Shown here in pieces: positions 1 to 10,728 of a stretch of 64,000 bases of DNA. The notes under the pieces are model-generated. The model searched no databases. It was not told the origin of the DNA and saw nothing but the letters and a program-made list of their open reading frames with translations. The position numbers and the translations under genes were made by a program. Location of the stretch: assembly GCA_025266875.1 (NCBI GenBank), contig JALLLT010000034.1, positions 186,001 through 250,000 on the forward strand. The letters run 5' to 3'. This DNA comes from Fennellomyces sp. T-0311 (lineage: Eukaryota; Mucoromycota; Mucoromycetes; Mucorales; Lichtheimiaceae). The number at the start of each line of letters is the position of its first letter. The first letter of the stretch is position 1.

Positions 1-497
1 ATGACTAACCTTGATTTCGACCGTGATGGTCTTGTTGTAAGTCAGGTCAGGTGCAAGACATGCCCAAGATTGATCCAGGTCAATGGTCCGTGCACGTCGA
101 TGATCGGGGCGATCGTGGCGGATCTTTTGGGCAATGGCTTTCAGGAACGTTGGCGTGACAGCAACACAGGTCTACAAACCAAACCGGTAAGTTACGAGGG
201 GAGAGCAACAAGCAGTGTCAAGCAGGATGGGAACAGGGCGGTACCAACGGAACAATGTAGTCCCCGAGCAAGGCGCCGATAACATGGCGAGCAAAGACGG
301 GCTGGAAACGCGCATCGAGCGACGACTCTTTCTGCAGACGGAGGATTTGTCCCACCTTAGTGGAACAAGTTAGGGAGGGCGAAGGGGTGTGTGTGTGGCA
401 GCGCAAGCAGACGTACGTAGAACGGGTCCTGCCCTGTGTATCGCAGCACAATGTTCTGGTTGCCTTCGGCCAGGTAGATCCAATCAGCAGGGTTCAT
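1..497 (-). CDS. IPK1: Inositol-pentakisphosphate 2-kinase, N-terminal part (cut by window edge)
   Basis: Ipk1 phosphorylates the 2-position of inositol pentakisphosphate to make InsP6 (phytate), mainly in the nucleus. Three exons read leftwards: 417-497, 245-355 and 10-171, separated by introns of 61 and 73 nt with GT-AG ends; a third intron starts at base 9 and the rest of the gene lies outside the window. The start is the ATG at 497. Family signatures seen are the nucleotide-binding AEGNQNIVLRY near residue 10, GQILRLQK near 30, the VIGALLGDYIV block near 50-60, and an ITVEIK at the edge matching the conserved EIKPK of the kinase core. All three exons are phase 0, so the model is clean. 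It is divergent from VTS1, and the two share the 432-bp gap between their starts. Family assignment is by recognition of these motifs; the C-terminal catalytic residues are not visible. Confidence 0.85.
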
Positions 498-929
498 TCC
501 CACAAGTTGTTTGGACAGAAAGCACAAGATCTATTTATTTTCATGCGGCCATCGATTTCAGGTCCAAAAAAAAGGGCGCGTCACGGTGTAACGGGTGCAA
601 ATTCGCTACCAATGTGACAAGAGCTGATGGGCTCTTGCGGTATGGCAATCAAGACATATCGAGCGCATAATTTTTTAAATGGGGGGCTCGCCAGGCTTCG
701 CTCCAAGCTGGAGCCCCCCTCCGTTTCATAAGCAACACAGTACAATAAAAAGAAAAACAGACATGTTCTGGACTTTTGACAGTTTGCACACGCTCTCCAG
801 CTAAACTCCTGGCTGTAACTTTTGCCCTTTTAAAGCGCAGGGCCTATTTTTTGCTTTTTTTTTTCTTGTGCTCCTGTGAACGGAACTCTTTCTTTCCTTT
901 TTCCCCAAAAATAACGGTCTTCTTTTTGC
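498..929. other. Divergent intergenic region between IPK1 and VTS1
   Basis: This gap must hold both promoters. It contains a run of pyrimidine tracts just upstream of VTS1 (840-930) and a strong GC-rich hairpin at 681-719, annotated separately. No further gene is seen. Confidence 0.6.
681..719. repeat. GC-rich perfect inverted repeat (hairpin)
   Basis: GGGGGGCTC at 681-689 is exactly complementary to GAGCCCCCC at 711-719. The interior continues the stem (CCA/TGG and GCTT/AAGC with one bulged G), leaving a short loop containing TTCGCTCC. It lies in A/T-rich DNA between two divergent genes. It could be a cruciform-forming regulatory site or a copy of a small mobile palindrome; the loop motif recurs in the repeats at 43.4-45 kb. 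Confidence 0.75.
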
Positions 930-3150
930 ATGTCCTCCACACAAACTAGTTACCCGCGATCCCCACTGCCCGATGCATTCTCCTCACTCCTGAACAACTC
1001 GTCGTCCGCCCGCCCCAAGGTCGACAGTCTTGGCATGTCTGCCGCAGCATCATCGCCGGAGCAATACCCCGTGAAATCGTCGTCGTCAACGCTGCAACCA
1101 CCGTCATCCGAAGCCGCGCCTGTGACGAGGCCATTTGCCCAGCGCAATCCGCGCCCGCTGTCCGAGGTCATTCGGCCTGAGAGCTATATTTCTCCCGAAA
1201 GTGAGTGGTACACACATATAAAAAATATCCCCATAACCCCTTTGGTACGAAAGAGAAACAAGGGGCTAATTTGCTATTCTTTATGTTCGTGTGTTAGCCG
1301 AGGCGCTTGACAAATGGTTCGAGGATCTGCAAGAGTACGAGCAGAATCTAGAAAGCATGGCGTCAGCCAGCCTTGACACGCGCTTCAAGGACGAGCTGCA
1401 GCATGTCGACCAATGGTTCAGCTATCTCAACGAAGCCGAGCGCACCGCAACCGTCTACAGTCTCCTTCAGCACTCAAACCAGGTGCAGATCCGCTTCTTC
1501 ATCACCGTGTTGCAGCAAATGGGCAAGAAGGATCCTGTCGGTTCCCTTTTGTCTCCTGCACATCCGGAAAAGTGTACGTTCGCCTTTTACTGCTTTAGGA
1601 AACTTGGTTATTCATGCATCTTTTTTTTAGCGGACATGCAAGCTCAGCTGGCAGGCGCCATGGCAAAGGCTGAGCTCGAGGCTAGTCAGAAGTTACTGTC
1701 TGTGCTGCCATATCGCACCGGTCACTCGGCCGCCGCCGTCGCAGCAGCAGCACGTAATGCGGATAGGCACTCATTCGCGCTTGGCGAGGCAGATGAGCAC
1801 CGCCTGCTCAGCAGTCTTGGCCCGGACTTTTTAGCTGGTCAGCGCACGTCAGCGTCGTCATTTGGTATGGTCGAAGATCCGTTTGTCCGCTCGCGTCTGA
1901 AACCCCAAGCTCGTACTCCTGTCTTTAATAATTCCGCAAGACCACGGTCCGTGATCGAGGGCGATCTGTCATCTATCTTTAGCAATGGCGGATGGTCGTC
2001 CTTTAGTAGCGCATCAGGCGGTCGCAGCAAACAACAACAACAGCAGCAGCCAAGCGGTGGAATGGTTGGTATGGATCCTCACAGGACGAGCACGGGCCGC
2101 CCGAAATCAGCTGATATTTCCAACTGGTCGTTTGGTTTATCCGGTGACCATCCACCTGGCCCTTCGCCATGGGGCGGCTTGTCACCCACCATGAGTACCT
2201 TTAGCGAGCATGCGAAAACAATTGAAAGGCCAAGCTCGGCTTCCGATATCGATCAACTCGCCATCATGAACAATTGGAAACCACGCAACGTCGTATTGAG
2301 CGATGACACCAAACGGTTTCCAAGACGACGCGCGCCACCCGTTAGCAACAGCGCAAACCGCAGCAGCATTCCAGGAACAGTACCGGAAACAGACGAACGT
2401 CAGCAGGTGGCTGACATTGTTCTTTCCATGTACGATGGTCCTGTACCGCAAAAAAGTACCAGTACAAATAGTTTTGGGGCAGCGAAGCGCGTGTCAAGAC
2501 CCACGTCGCCCGTGCCAACTGCATCCAATTCCGCAAGCTTGTCGCCTTACTGGGAGAATGTCCGCAGTCCTCGACAAGCGCCGCAACAACGCCCGCCAAA
2601 CAACAGCAATTACGGCCGCTACTTGAATCCAAACGACCTCATCGAGGGCGATTACGACTATTTAAGCGATCACAGTGAATCATCCAATGTCAGCGGCAGG
2701 AACAGCCACCATCCGCGATACAACAACAACAACAACAACAACAACAATAGAAAGAAGCCTTTTGGTCAGCGTGGTGGTAGCTCGTCTACCAACAAGGAGA
2801 AAAAGTATTCGGACGTGGTGGATATGCAGCTGCTGGAAGGTGCGATGACTTCAAAAGAGAATGCAACTGTGTTACTAACGTCCCCTTAGATATCCCTGCT
2901 TGGCTCAGGAGCCTCCGTCTACACAAATACAATTCGATATTCGAAACGATGAAGTGGCAGGATATGGTTAAACTGGATGACGAGGCATTAACTGCCAAGG
3001 GTGTGGCGGCTTTAGGCGCGCGCCGCAAGATGCTCAAAGTATTCGAACAGATCAAACAGCACTGTGACAAAAACGTAAGTGGTGTTTTCTGCGTAACAGG
3101 GACGTTTTCTGTGTAATCTAACTTATTTCTGGCAGGAAATACCCTATTAA
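930..3150 (+). CDS. VTS1: Vts1/Smaug-like SAM-domain RNA-binding protein
   Basis: Vts1 binds Smaug recognition hairpins in mRNAs and recruits the Ccr4-Not deadenylase to repress or degrade them in the cytoplasm. Five exons: 930-1200, 1298-1573, 1631-2839, 2890-3074, 3136-3150, giving 651 aa in one frame. Residues about 90-175 hold the fungal Vts1 N-terminal block ([37 protein letters not shown]). A long serine/glutamine/asparagine-rich linker follows, with an eight-residue Gln/Asn-type repeat run near 2025-2055 and a (AAC)n poly-Asn tract at 2731-2758. The C-terminal SAM domain (about residues 585-648) contains [24 protein letters not shown] and [16 protein letters not shown], the RNA-contacting face of the Vts1 SAM fold. 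The intron at 1574-1630 is a multiple of three and has no stop, so retention would only insert 19 residues. The last exon codes only four residues plus stop. Confidence 0.92.
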
Positions 3151-3559
3151 ATCTATTACACAAACACACATACTACAACTTTTATATCTTTTTTTTTACC
3201 AGTAACGTTTGCTTTTTGTACGGTATCTGAATATCCCCTACCCACTTTGGTTAGATATCATGTCTTGTTTACCCAGGTTTTCAATAAAAAGAGATTACAT
3301 TTTATGAAGGCAAGGTGCATTCAGAGCCACACACATACACATACGCACACGCGCAATATAAAGTCCCTATCTGAAAGTTATTGATCATTTTTCTGATGCA
3401 GAACCTCTGTAAATGATGCAATGATCTGCACTGCCGTCGCTTATCAAGCCAAATAAACGCGTAACTGCAAAGCACCCCTTTAAGTCCTACACCAGGTACA
3501 TATTGCTTTTACTTTGGCTTAATCTAACCACATCCTTTTCCCCTTCTCAACTGCAAACC
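3151..3559. other. Intergenic region VTS1 to GT2 gene
   Basis: Contains the VTS1 3' region with AATAAA-like A-rich signals (3285-3300), a CA-rich simple stretch at 3328-3350 and the promoter of the next gene. No additional gene recognised. Confidence 0.5.
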
Positions 3560-4921
3560 ATGTTGTATCTTACCGATGATACGGGTCTGCTGCCATTCTT
3601 TCTGCCCCTTGGCATCATCGGTTTCTATAGATACCTATGGTACTTGATCAAAGTATGTGCGTGGATGATCTATAAGCCAGTGCGACCCAGAGAAAAACCT
3701 ACTTACCGATCAGATCGTGACGTGACCATTGTGGTGCCAACGATCGACGCTGGAGAAGAATTCAAGATCGCAGCACGTAGCTGGCTCGCGTGCAATCCAA
3801 AACAAGTCATCATTATCACTGAAGAAAAAATGCAAGGTCCTTTGGAACAGCTGGCCAGTGAAATCGATCCCATAAGGATCAGCGTGCTCACTGTACCCAA
3901 ACCCAACAAGCGGAACCAAATGGTGACAGGCGTGAACGCCACTACAACAGAAATTTTGGTATTTGCAGACGACGACGCGATATGGAAACCTACCATGCTA
4001 GAATACATTCTTGCGTGCTTTGAAGACCTCAAGATGGGCGGTGTTGGGACGTCTCAAACGGTGCATGCAGTCGATCCTGCCGGCAAGCAGACAGTGTGGG
4101 AAGTCCTAGCTGGTTTTCGTTTAAGTATCCGAAACGTTGAAGTTGCCGCATCTACCCATATCGATGGTGGTGTCTGTTGTCTATCGGGTCGTACTGCAGC
4201 CTATCGTACTTTGATCCTCAAAGACCCTGCGTTCCAGTATGGATTTCAGAACGATCTGTGGCTAGACAAGTATCCGCTCAACTCTGGTGATGACAAGTAT
4301 TTGACACGATGGATGGTCTCGCATGGTTGGAATACATATGTTCAGGTCTGTCAAGAGGCTGAACTGTACTCAACATTCAAGAATAATTGGCGCTTTTTGA
4401 GACAGGTGCTGCGGTGGACACGAAACACGTGGCGCTCGGATTTCAGATCTCTTTTTACCGAGCGGTATATCTGGCATCGTCATCCGTATGTGGCGTTCAC
4501 CATGGTCGACAAGATATTCAATCCAATCACGCTGTTGTCAGGTCCCATCCTCGTGATGATTTTTCTCGTAGAGCAAGCAACTGACAAGACTAATGCCAAG
4601 TCTCCACTTCCTCCGTGGAATATCATCATTTCTTATATTTGTTGGTTAATGCTTACTCGTGCGCTCAAGCTCTCTCCGCACTTTTTTCGTCGCCCATTGG
4701 ACATTATTTATGTACCCGCTTGGCTGCTCTTCAACTATTACTTTGCAATTATGAAGATATATGCCTTGTTTACCCTGCATGTCACAAGCTGGGGCAGTCG
4801 CAATTTGGGACAAGATAATGAAAAGCCCTTGCCTCCCACTCCGCCCTCACATTCGACGCCACCACCATCAGATACGCCACCCTCTAGTGAGCCGCCACAG
4901 ATTACAATCAAAATTGGATAA
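3560..4921 (+). CDS. GT2-family membrane polysaccharide synthase (Cps1/hyaluronan-synthase-like)
   Basis: A processive-type family 2 glycosyltransferase that would use a UDP-sugar to make or extend a cell-surface polysaccharide at the plasma membrane. The single exon encodes 453 aa from the ATG at 3560; an in-frame upstream TTG extension is ignored. Residues about 5-45 hold one or two membrane segments (GLLPFFLPLGIIGFYRYLWY). The GT-A domain starts at VTIVVPT near 55 and carries the nucleotide-binding DDDAIW near 138, GGVCCLSGRTAAYR near 205, the catalytic-base region SGDDKYLTRW near 245, and QVLRWTRNTWRS near 290, equivalent to the Q/RxxRW acceptor motif. Three or more C-terminal membrane helices follow (about 315-420). 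The tail is a proline/threonine-rich PPTPPSHSTPPPS cytosolic stretch. Closest known fungal type is the Cryptococcus Cps1 group; the actual polymer cannot be inferred. Confidence 0.85.
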   Translation: MLYLTDDTGLLPFFLPLGIIGFYRYLWYLIKVCAWMIYKPVRPREKPTYRSDRDVTIVVPTIDAGEEFKIAARSWLACNPKQVIIITEEKMQGPLEQLASEIDPIRISVLTVPKPNKRNQMVTGVNATTTEILVFADDDAIWKPTMLEYILACFEDLKMGGVGTSQTVHAVDPAGKQTVWEVLAGFRLSIRNVEVAASTHIDGGVCCLSGRTAAYRTLILKDPAFQYGFQNDLWLDKYPLNSGDDKYLTRWMVSHGWNTYVQVCQEAELYSTFKNNWRFLRQVLRWTRNTWRSDFRSLFTERYIWHRHPYVAFTMVDKIFNPITLLSGPILVMIFLVEQATDKTNAKSPLPPWNIIISYICWLMLTRALKLSPHFFRRPLDIIYVPAWLLFNYYFAIMKIYALFTLHVTSWGSRNLGQDNEKPLPPTPPSHSTPPPSDTPPSSEPPQITIKIG

Positions 4922-5092
4922 AAGCCTAAATATAAACTTATTCGAGCATTTACATGTACATAACATTTTCTTTTTACAAATATTAAAGGTATAGCATCAA
5001 GAAAATAAACCCAAACTTGTTTGAAATAAATCGGTGTTTACTACTCTCACAATAACAGCCTTTCAATAAGCCAGAAATTCCGTTTTGATATA

Positions 5093-6508
5093 TCAGACGC
5101 CAAGAATCTTGAACTTTTCTGTCATTGGCACTTGACTGATCACCACTCGTCCAGCATACGACAATGACGCAAAGGTCCAAGTATCTGCGGGACTCCAGGC
5201 AACCGAGTATACACTATCTTCATGCTGGTCATATGTACATATTAATCCATCCGTAGGCTTGTGGCTAAATTGGTCGATGTGTTAGTCGCTTTTTAATATA
5301 CAATATTAAAATATTTTCATTACCTGCTCCAATAGGCGTCGTCTTGCTGATCGGAACTACCGCTCTCCTTATTGCTGCTATGACTACTGCTGCTACTGCT
5401 ACTGCTACTGCTACTCGGATTGCCAAGGTAGGAAGCGGATGAGACAGAGACAATGTTGTGCAGATTGACGACGGTATCTGATCCAGACGTCAATAGTAAC
5501 TGATCGTGGAACTTGTTGAACGCCACAGACCAAATCCAGTGTGTATGCCCTTCAACCGTCATAACGGGGCCTTCCAGCTGCCGCACATCCCATACTCTAA
5601 CCTGCGCATCATCACCACCTGTGGCTACATGATACGGCTTGTTGGCATTGTAATCCACCGCACGAATTGTACTTTGATGCGCTCCTTTTCGGATAAATTG
5701 GTTTCTTCCTGATCGTAAATCCCATCCAGAAAGATCTCGACCGCATGTTGTTACGATCGATTGGTTGTCATGGGGATTCCATGCCGCGTTCTGAAGCCAT
5801 CCATCATCATTGGATACTTTGATTGAAGAAGATGTCTATGCTTGTTATTAACTTTTTCGCGAATGCTAAAGCCCGTGGATGCCAACTTACTTTGCCATCA
5901 TCACTGAGTCCAGAGACGTAAATGCTGTCGTATCCGAGCGCAATGATACGTGAAGCATCTTGTGATGGATCCCACAGTACTCTTGTTCGCTGCATAAGTG
6001 ATAAACTCGCTAACCATAAGTAACCAATCACTTACTTGAAAATGCCGGATGGATCAAGCGTTGTCACCTGATCCAAATTGGTTCCTGACTGTTTCCATAG
6101 CGTAGCCTTCTTCTCCGCAGGATCCGCACCCACTAAAGTCGCTAAGCGCGTTAGTCTTGCCATTTTTCAGGCTAAGCGAGCATATATATATATATATATA
6201 TATATACCCGGACTGTGACAGGTGAAGAATAACGATTCATCTGAAGGGCACGATTCAATGTCCCAGATTTCGTTGGGATGGTCGAATAATGTAGGGTTGA
6301 TCTCGGACTTGTCCTCGTCAAACTCGAGCAGACACACGACATTGTTCTTGACACCCACTGTGCCTACGAGGAACTTGCTTTTCTCGGTGCTTGCGGTTAC
6401 GCTAGTTAAGCATCGTGCCTAGCGATGGTTGGGATGAGGTTGGAGCGAGTGGGGTTATGCAAGAGTTACCTGATGGCGAATGCCGTAGACCCAGGAGTTC
6501 TCAGACAT
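5093..6508 (-). CDS. EIPR1: WD40 protein EIPR1/TSSC1 homologue
   Basis: EIPR1 (TSSC1) is a WD40 propeller that binds the EARP/GARP tethering complexes and supports endosome-to-Golgi recycling. The gene starts at the ATG at 6508 ([10 protein letters not shown]), with exon 1 at 6470-6508 and exon 2 starting at 6418; about six short introns follow and the stop is at 5093. Recognised blocks: HQARCLTSV and FLVGTVG near the start, [27 protein letters not shown], then [25 protein letters not shown] and [20 protein letters not shown], and the last blade [18 protein letters not shown] ending in KFKILGV. These follow the human TSSC1 order closely. A poly-Ser run coded by AGC/AGT repeats (5380-5415) sits in the same acidic loop that is variable in other species. 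An (AT)n microsatellite lies in the second intron. The exact borders of the middle exons (5720-6180) were not all fixed. Confidence 0.88.
6182..6206. repeat. (AT)12 microsatellite inside an EIPR1 intron
   Basis: An uninterrupted AT dinucleotide run immediately downstream of the splice donor on the minus strand (the intron begins GTATATAT). Length change here would alter the intron but not the coding sequence. Confidence 0.9.
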
Positions 6509-6644
6509 CGAATTGCAGGAACGCTATGGCATTTTTTCGTTCTAATTTTAAAAGCGGACATATTATGTGTGTGTGCCACGTATCAATAAAAAGACGCTGC
6601 GAGCTTTCATTTTCCTTAACGCTATTCCTTTCTTTTCTCTCTTC

Positions 6645-8265
6645 ATGGCCACTGTCGACCAAGTGCTGTCCTACTTGGACAGCGTCAACTACAAGGACTA
6701 TGTGATCGGATTCAGCTGTGCTGTCTATGTCTTTGAGCAATACCTAAAGTAGGTGTACCTGTTATTGTGTCTTTGGCGTGTTACTAAACAGCCGCAAAGC
6801 TTCCGGCAGCATCGCCGGTACCTGATGCGAGAACGGCCCAAGGATCTGGCTGATATTGTTGGCGAGTCTGACTTTACCAAATCGCAAGCCTACAATCTGG
6901 AAAAATCGCGCTTTGCGTTTGTGGAGAACGCATTCAAACAAGCAGAGGCATTGGCCCTGATTCACTACGACGTGTTGCCTTATTTGTGGGATCTGTCTGG
7001 TCGCTTTTTGTTGCAGTACACCGGCTACGGCTCCGAGTACGAGGTAACGCGCGTTTTGTTTCTGAGCGTGTTGTACGTATGCTAAACTGTCAATGCTGAA
7101 GATTTCGACATCGTTGGTGTTTGTAATCTTGTTCTCACTCATCTCCACGGTGACCTCGCTTCCATTCTCGCTGTACTCGACTTTTGTGGTGGAAGAGCGT
7201 CATGGTTTCAACAAGCAGACAATCGGATTGTTCTTTATGGATTTGCTCAAGTCGCAGCTGGTGTTTGGTGGCATCATGCTGCCGTTCTTGGCAGCCTTCT
7301 TGTGGATCATCAAGTCCACAGGCGAGCGCTTCTACTTTTACGTCTGGGTGACAGTGTAAGTGTGTGGCGGTTTGCGGGCATGGAAGGGGTGGGTGCTCAC
7401 CGAGTGCATACAGGGTTGTTTTCCAGATGTTCTTTATCACCATCTATCCTACCGTCATCCAGCCCCTTTTCAACAAACTCACGCCCATGGAAGAAGGCGA
7501 GCTGCGTACGCGCATTGAAGAGCTTGCTGGTCGCATCAACTTTCCTCTCAAGAAGCTCTACATTATCGATGGTAGCAAGCGTTCGAGCCATTCCAATGCT
7601 TACTTTTACGGCTTTGGCAAGAACAAGCACATTGTTTTGTTTGATACGCTGATCGATCACTCCACCACCGATGAAATCTGCGCCGTGCTTGGTAAGGCTT
7701 GCAGGAGTCATGGTATAGACAGGTGTTAACGCCATTGCTTAGCTCATGAACTCGGCCACTGGGCCATGAGCCACACCATCAAGATCCTTGTAGTCACGCA
7801 GTTCTATATGCTTACCATGTTCTGGCTGTTCTCGCACTTTATCGGCAACGCTCGACTCTACCAGGATTTCGGATTCAGCACAATGCCAACATTGATCGGC
7901 TTTTTGTTGTTCCAGTACATTTATGCGCCCGTTGACAGCGTGATCGGGTTCTTGATGCATGTCTATCAGCGCAAGAACGAGTATGAAGCAGGTATTATAT
8001 CTTTCGCATGTAGGAAGCAACAAGGAGGACTGAAGAGCCACGTTTGATAGATGCCTATGCCTTGAAGCTCGGCTACGCATCCACTTTGCGTAGCGCTTTG
8101 ATTAAGCTTAGTGTCAAGAATCTGGGTGGCTTCAACGTGGATCCATGGTACTCGGCGTGGAACCGATCCCATCCCAGCCTTACTGAACGGTTATCTGCCC
8201 TCGGCATCATGCCTACGTCTGATAAGCCCATCGTCAACCCCGAAGAGTCAAAGAAGGAGCAGTAA
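6645..8265 (+). CDS. STE24: CAAX prenyl protease 1 (Ste24 zinc metalloprotease)
   Basis: Ste24 is an ER/nuclear-envelope multi-pass zinc protease that removes the AAX tripeptide from farnesylated CAAX proteins, makes the first N-terminal cut of a-factor-type pheromone precursors, and clears clogged translocons. Six exons (6645-6748, 6800-7043, 7102-7355, 7414-7691, 7743-7991, 8051-8265) give 447 aa in frame, the usual family length. Visible motifs: [44 protein letters not shown] block as [17 protein letters not shown], and the zinc-binding HELGHW, whose codons are split by the intron at 7692-7742. The third zinc ligand Glu lies in NEYEADAYAL, split by the 7992-8050 intron. The C-terminal [12 protein letters not shown] is the conserved family end. 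All catalytic residues are present, so the enzyme should be active. Confidence 0.95.
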
Positions 8266-8482
8266 ATCCCCCTCTATAAATGTAGACGTTTGCGCTGTAT
8301 TGTTTTCGTTTTCTGTACATGTTCTCTCTCAAGAAAAAAAATAGCTGTTGTTTGATTATTTACGCATGTGCTGCAATGTATCAGAGCAAGGCGTGAGCGA
8401 TTGAGTGTTTATACTTTTATTTGTGCAATAAGGGGTGAAGGTGGGCAATGAATCAGCATATACAATACTATATATCAATTTG

Positions 8483-10728
8483 TTACGTTTGTATATCACT
8501 GGCAACAGTAGGTTGTCTGGATTCAATCATCTGGTGTCCAAGCAGGTTGGACAGTTTCACTACCAGAAATCGTGTGCTTTGGCAGGTTGAGAAAAGTTTG
8601 CGCAATGGTTCCTTATCAACCCTGCGCCTATTTGGGAAGTGGATATGTAGGTATTCCAAATTGCTAAGCATACCTAGTGCCTTGAGTATTTTGGCGCCAG
8701 TACGACCGGCCAGCTCCACTCTCAATTTTCGTATTTGGGAGTTCTTTAGACAAGTCACCATGCTGATAAGCTCGGAATTGGATGTTGGTATAGTAGATAG
8801 TAGATCGAGCTCTCTAATGTTTGGGTTGGACGCGATGGCTACCATCAATTTCGTCAAAGCACCATCCGGTAAGCCCAGAGATTGTCTATATCCAAGAGTA
8901 AAGCTCTTCAAGTTTGGCGCATTGGTGACTAAGGATTCCATCGCTGTCGCTACTGCATCACCGGGTTCTCGTACCGGGATATCATCAATCTCGTTTGTCA
9001 TGATGGTGAGATGTTGAATTGGTGAGCTCTGGAGGTTTATCAGGATTCTAGAATCCCAAAAGTATGAACCTCGAAGAGTAGCCTTTTTGAGAGATCGGCA
9101 TCCTCCCAAAAATTGATGAAAGTTTTCCAAAGTATTGAATTGACTTGGTACTTCAAGATCAAGTGTTCGCAAACGAGGAATGCCGTCATGTTGCTGTAGA
9201 ATCCAATCCGTACCGATGTTCGTCGCATCTACCTTTAACGTCTCCAATGTACCACGGCTTTTTTGAACAATCATTGCAAGAGTCTGCTTGATGTTTGCTG
9301 TTTGTCCGCCGTCAGATTCCCTGACTTGAATTTCTATCGATTTCAGGTAGTTCTGCGGGTGTTCAGTTTGTGGCGGACGCGAATAGACAGTGGTAAGCAT
9401 TTCATTGTAATCTTGTTTGTATGAAAGTGACTGGAGTGCTTGACAATGTTCATAGATCGAATATAGAATGCTGGCATGGTGTTTTGGGTAGTAAGTTGAA
9501 TTCAGTGCAAGAGATACAATGTATGGTGAGCTTTCAAAAAGTCGGCATAGAGTATCCGGATCCGACGGAGATAAAAGCGCAAGTTGCGTTAGATGCACAT
9601 TGGATGACGGTAGTACTGAAAGTATACATCCAAAATCGGATGGTTGCAGAAACCCAGTCATGTCGTTAGTAACTGATCGCAGATTTGGACATATACGTGC
9701 GGCATCCACCAAAGCTTCGGTTCGGTAATTACTGAAGTGATGTCTTGTATGCACTTCCAATGACTCCAAAGTCTCCTTGGTAGCCTCTAAAATACTGCGG
9801 AATGGCGCTCCTTTGGGATTCTCAACGTCTTTGGGTGAAACTATGGTAAGTACAGAGGCGATGTCTTCAATCTGTCATCGTTACCTAGCGATCTGATACT
9901 ATTCCAGTTCCTCTGCACTATGGTACTAGCAGTCCATTTTGAACTATCTGCTTCGTCTCCATTGCTTCCTTCATCACTCGCTGATCCCGGATCTTTGTCA
10001 GTCATAAAGGACATATCCAGCTTGATTGTTCTAACTTGAGCACGCATTGCCGCTTGTAGGATTTGCCGGTGCATCTTTGAAAGAACGGATATATCACTTG
10101 TTGTCACATCGATGGTTGACCACATTTCATTGCACTCTTGCAACATGTATTTGTGCCAGTAGCGACAAGTTAACGCCAATTCGATGCGCGACCCCAGTGA
10201 CAAATAGGAGACAATCTTGGAAATCAACTCTGTTGGCAGATCCTGCGTGATCCGTATGTTTTTCCTGTTGATTTCTTCGTGGAGCTCGTGTTGCCGTCGG
10301 TCAAGCTCCTGGTACTCGGAACAATTTTCAGGTACGCGTTTCTTTGCTCTGTCGTATACTAATAACGCATCGCGTAACCTATCTTGCAGAATAAACGTGT
10401 TGGATTGAGCGAAATATACGTCTGGACATGGGGTATCAAGATTCGGATTCGCGCTTTGACAGTCATGGATCGCCGAATCGTACTTTCCCATCATTTCATA
10501 TGCAACAGCCCGATGTACTGCAATGACGGAAAACAGATCTGATTGCAGAGAATCTAATGCGTGTGTGTAGTGTTTGACAGCATTGCTATAGTCGCCCACA
10601 ATATAAGCTTTTCTGCCTTGTTCGAAAGCTCTGCATGTTTCGGCAGGATTGAGGTTCGTTATGGTAAGCCTTGAAAATGCGTCGCCAGATTTGGCTAAGG
10701 ATGGTGTCAGTACTGCTGATTGTGCCAT
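8483..10728 (-). CDS. TPR/F-box/LRR protein, copy A
   Basis: A probable substrate receptor of an SCF (Skp1-cullin-F-box) ubiquitin ligase. Two exons, 9885-10728 and 8483-9840, with a 44-nt intron, give 733 aa. Residues about 30-150 form tetratricopeptide-like helix pairs (AFEQGRKAYIVGDYSNAVKHY, HRAVAYEMMGKYDSAI, and a third pair). The F-box is near 163-205 (QDLPTELISKIVSYLSLGSR, then ALTCRYWHKYM and EMWSTIDVTT). After an acidic linker and the motif NWNSIRSL comes the intron, phase 1. The second exon is a chain of irregular leucine-rich repeats (LESLEVHTRHH, CPNLRSVTN, LTQLALLSP, LRTLDLEVP, IRELDLLSTIP, VRKLRVELAG). The same architecture and intron occur at 14.2, 18.2, 40.4 and 56.3 kb. Domain calls are by pattern recognition; no substrate can be proposed. 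Confidence 0.8.

Noticed and set aside
3503..3559. Upstream extension of the GT2 protein from a TTG codon
   Set aside because: Nuclear fungal genes start at ATG; the ATG at 3560 gives a normal N-terminal membrane segment.
8448..9017. Long plus-strand open frames opposite the F-box genes (also 15090-15362, 18170-18547, 18885-19157)
   Set aside because: They are antisense to strongly supported LRR exons, have no domain or intron signals and are explained by the codon pattern of the real genes.
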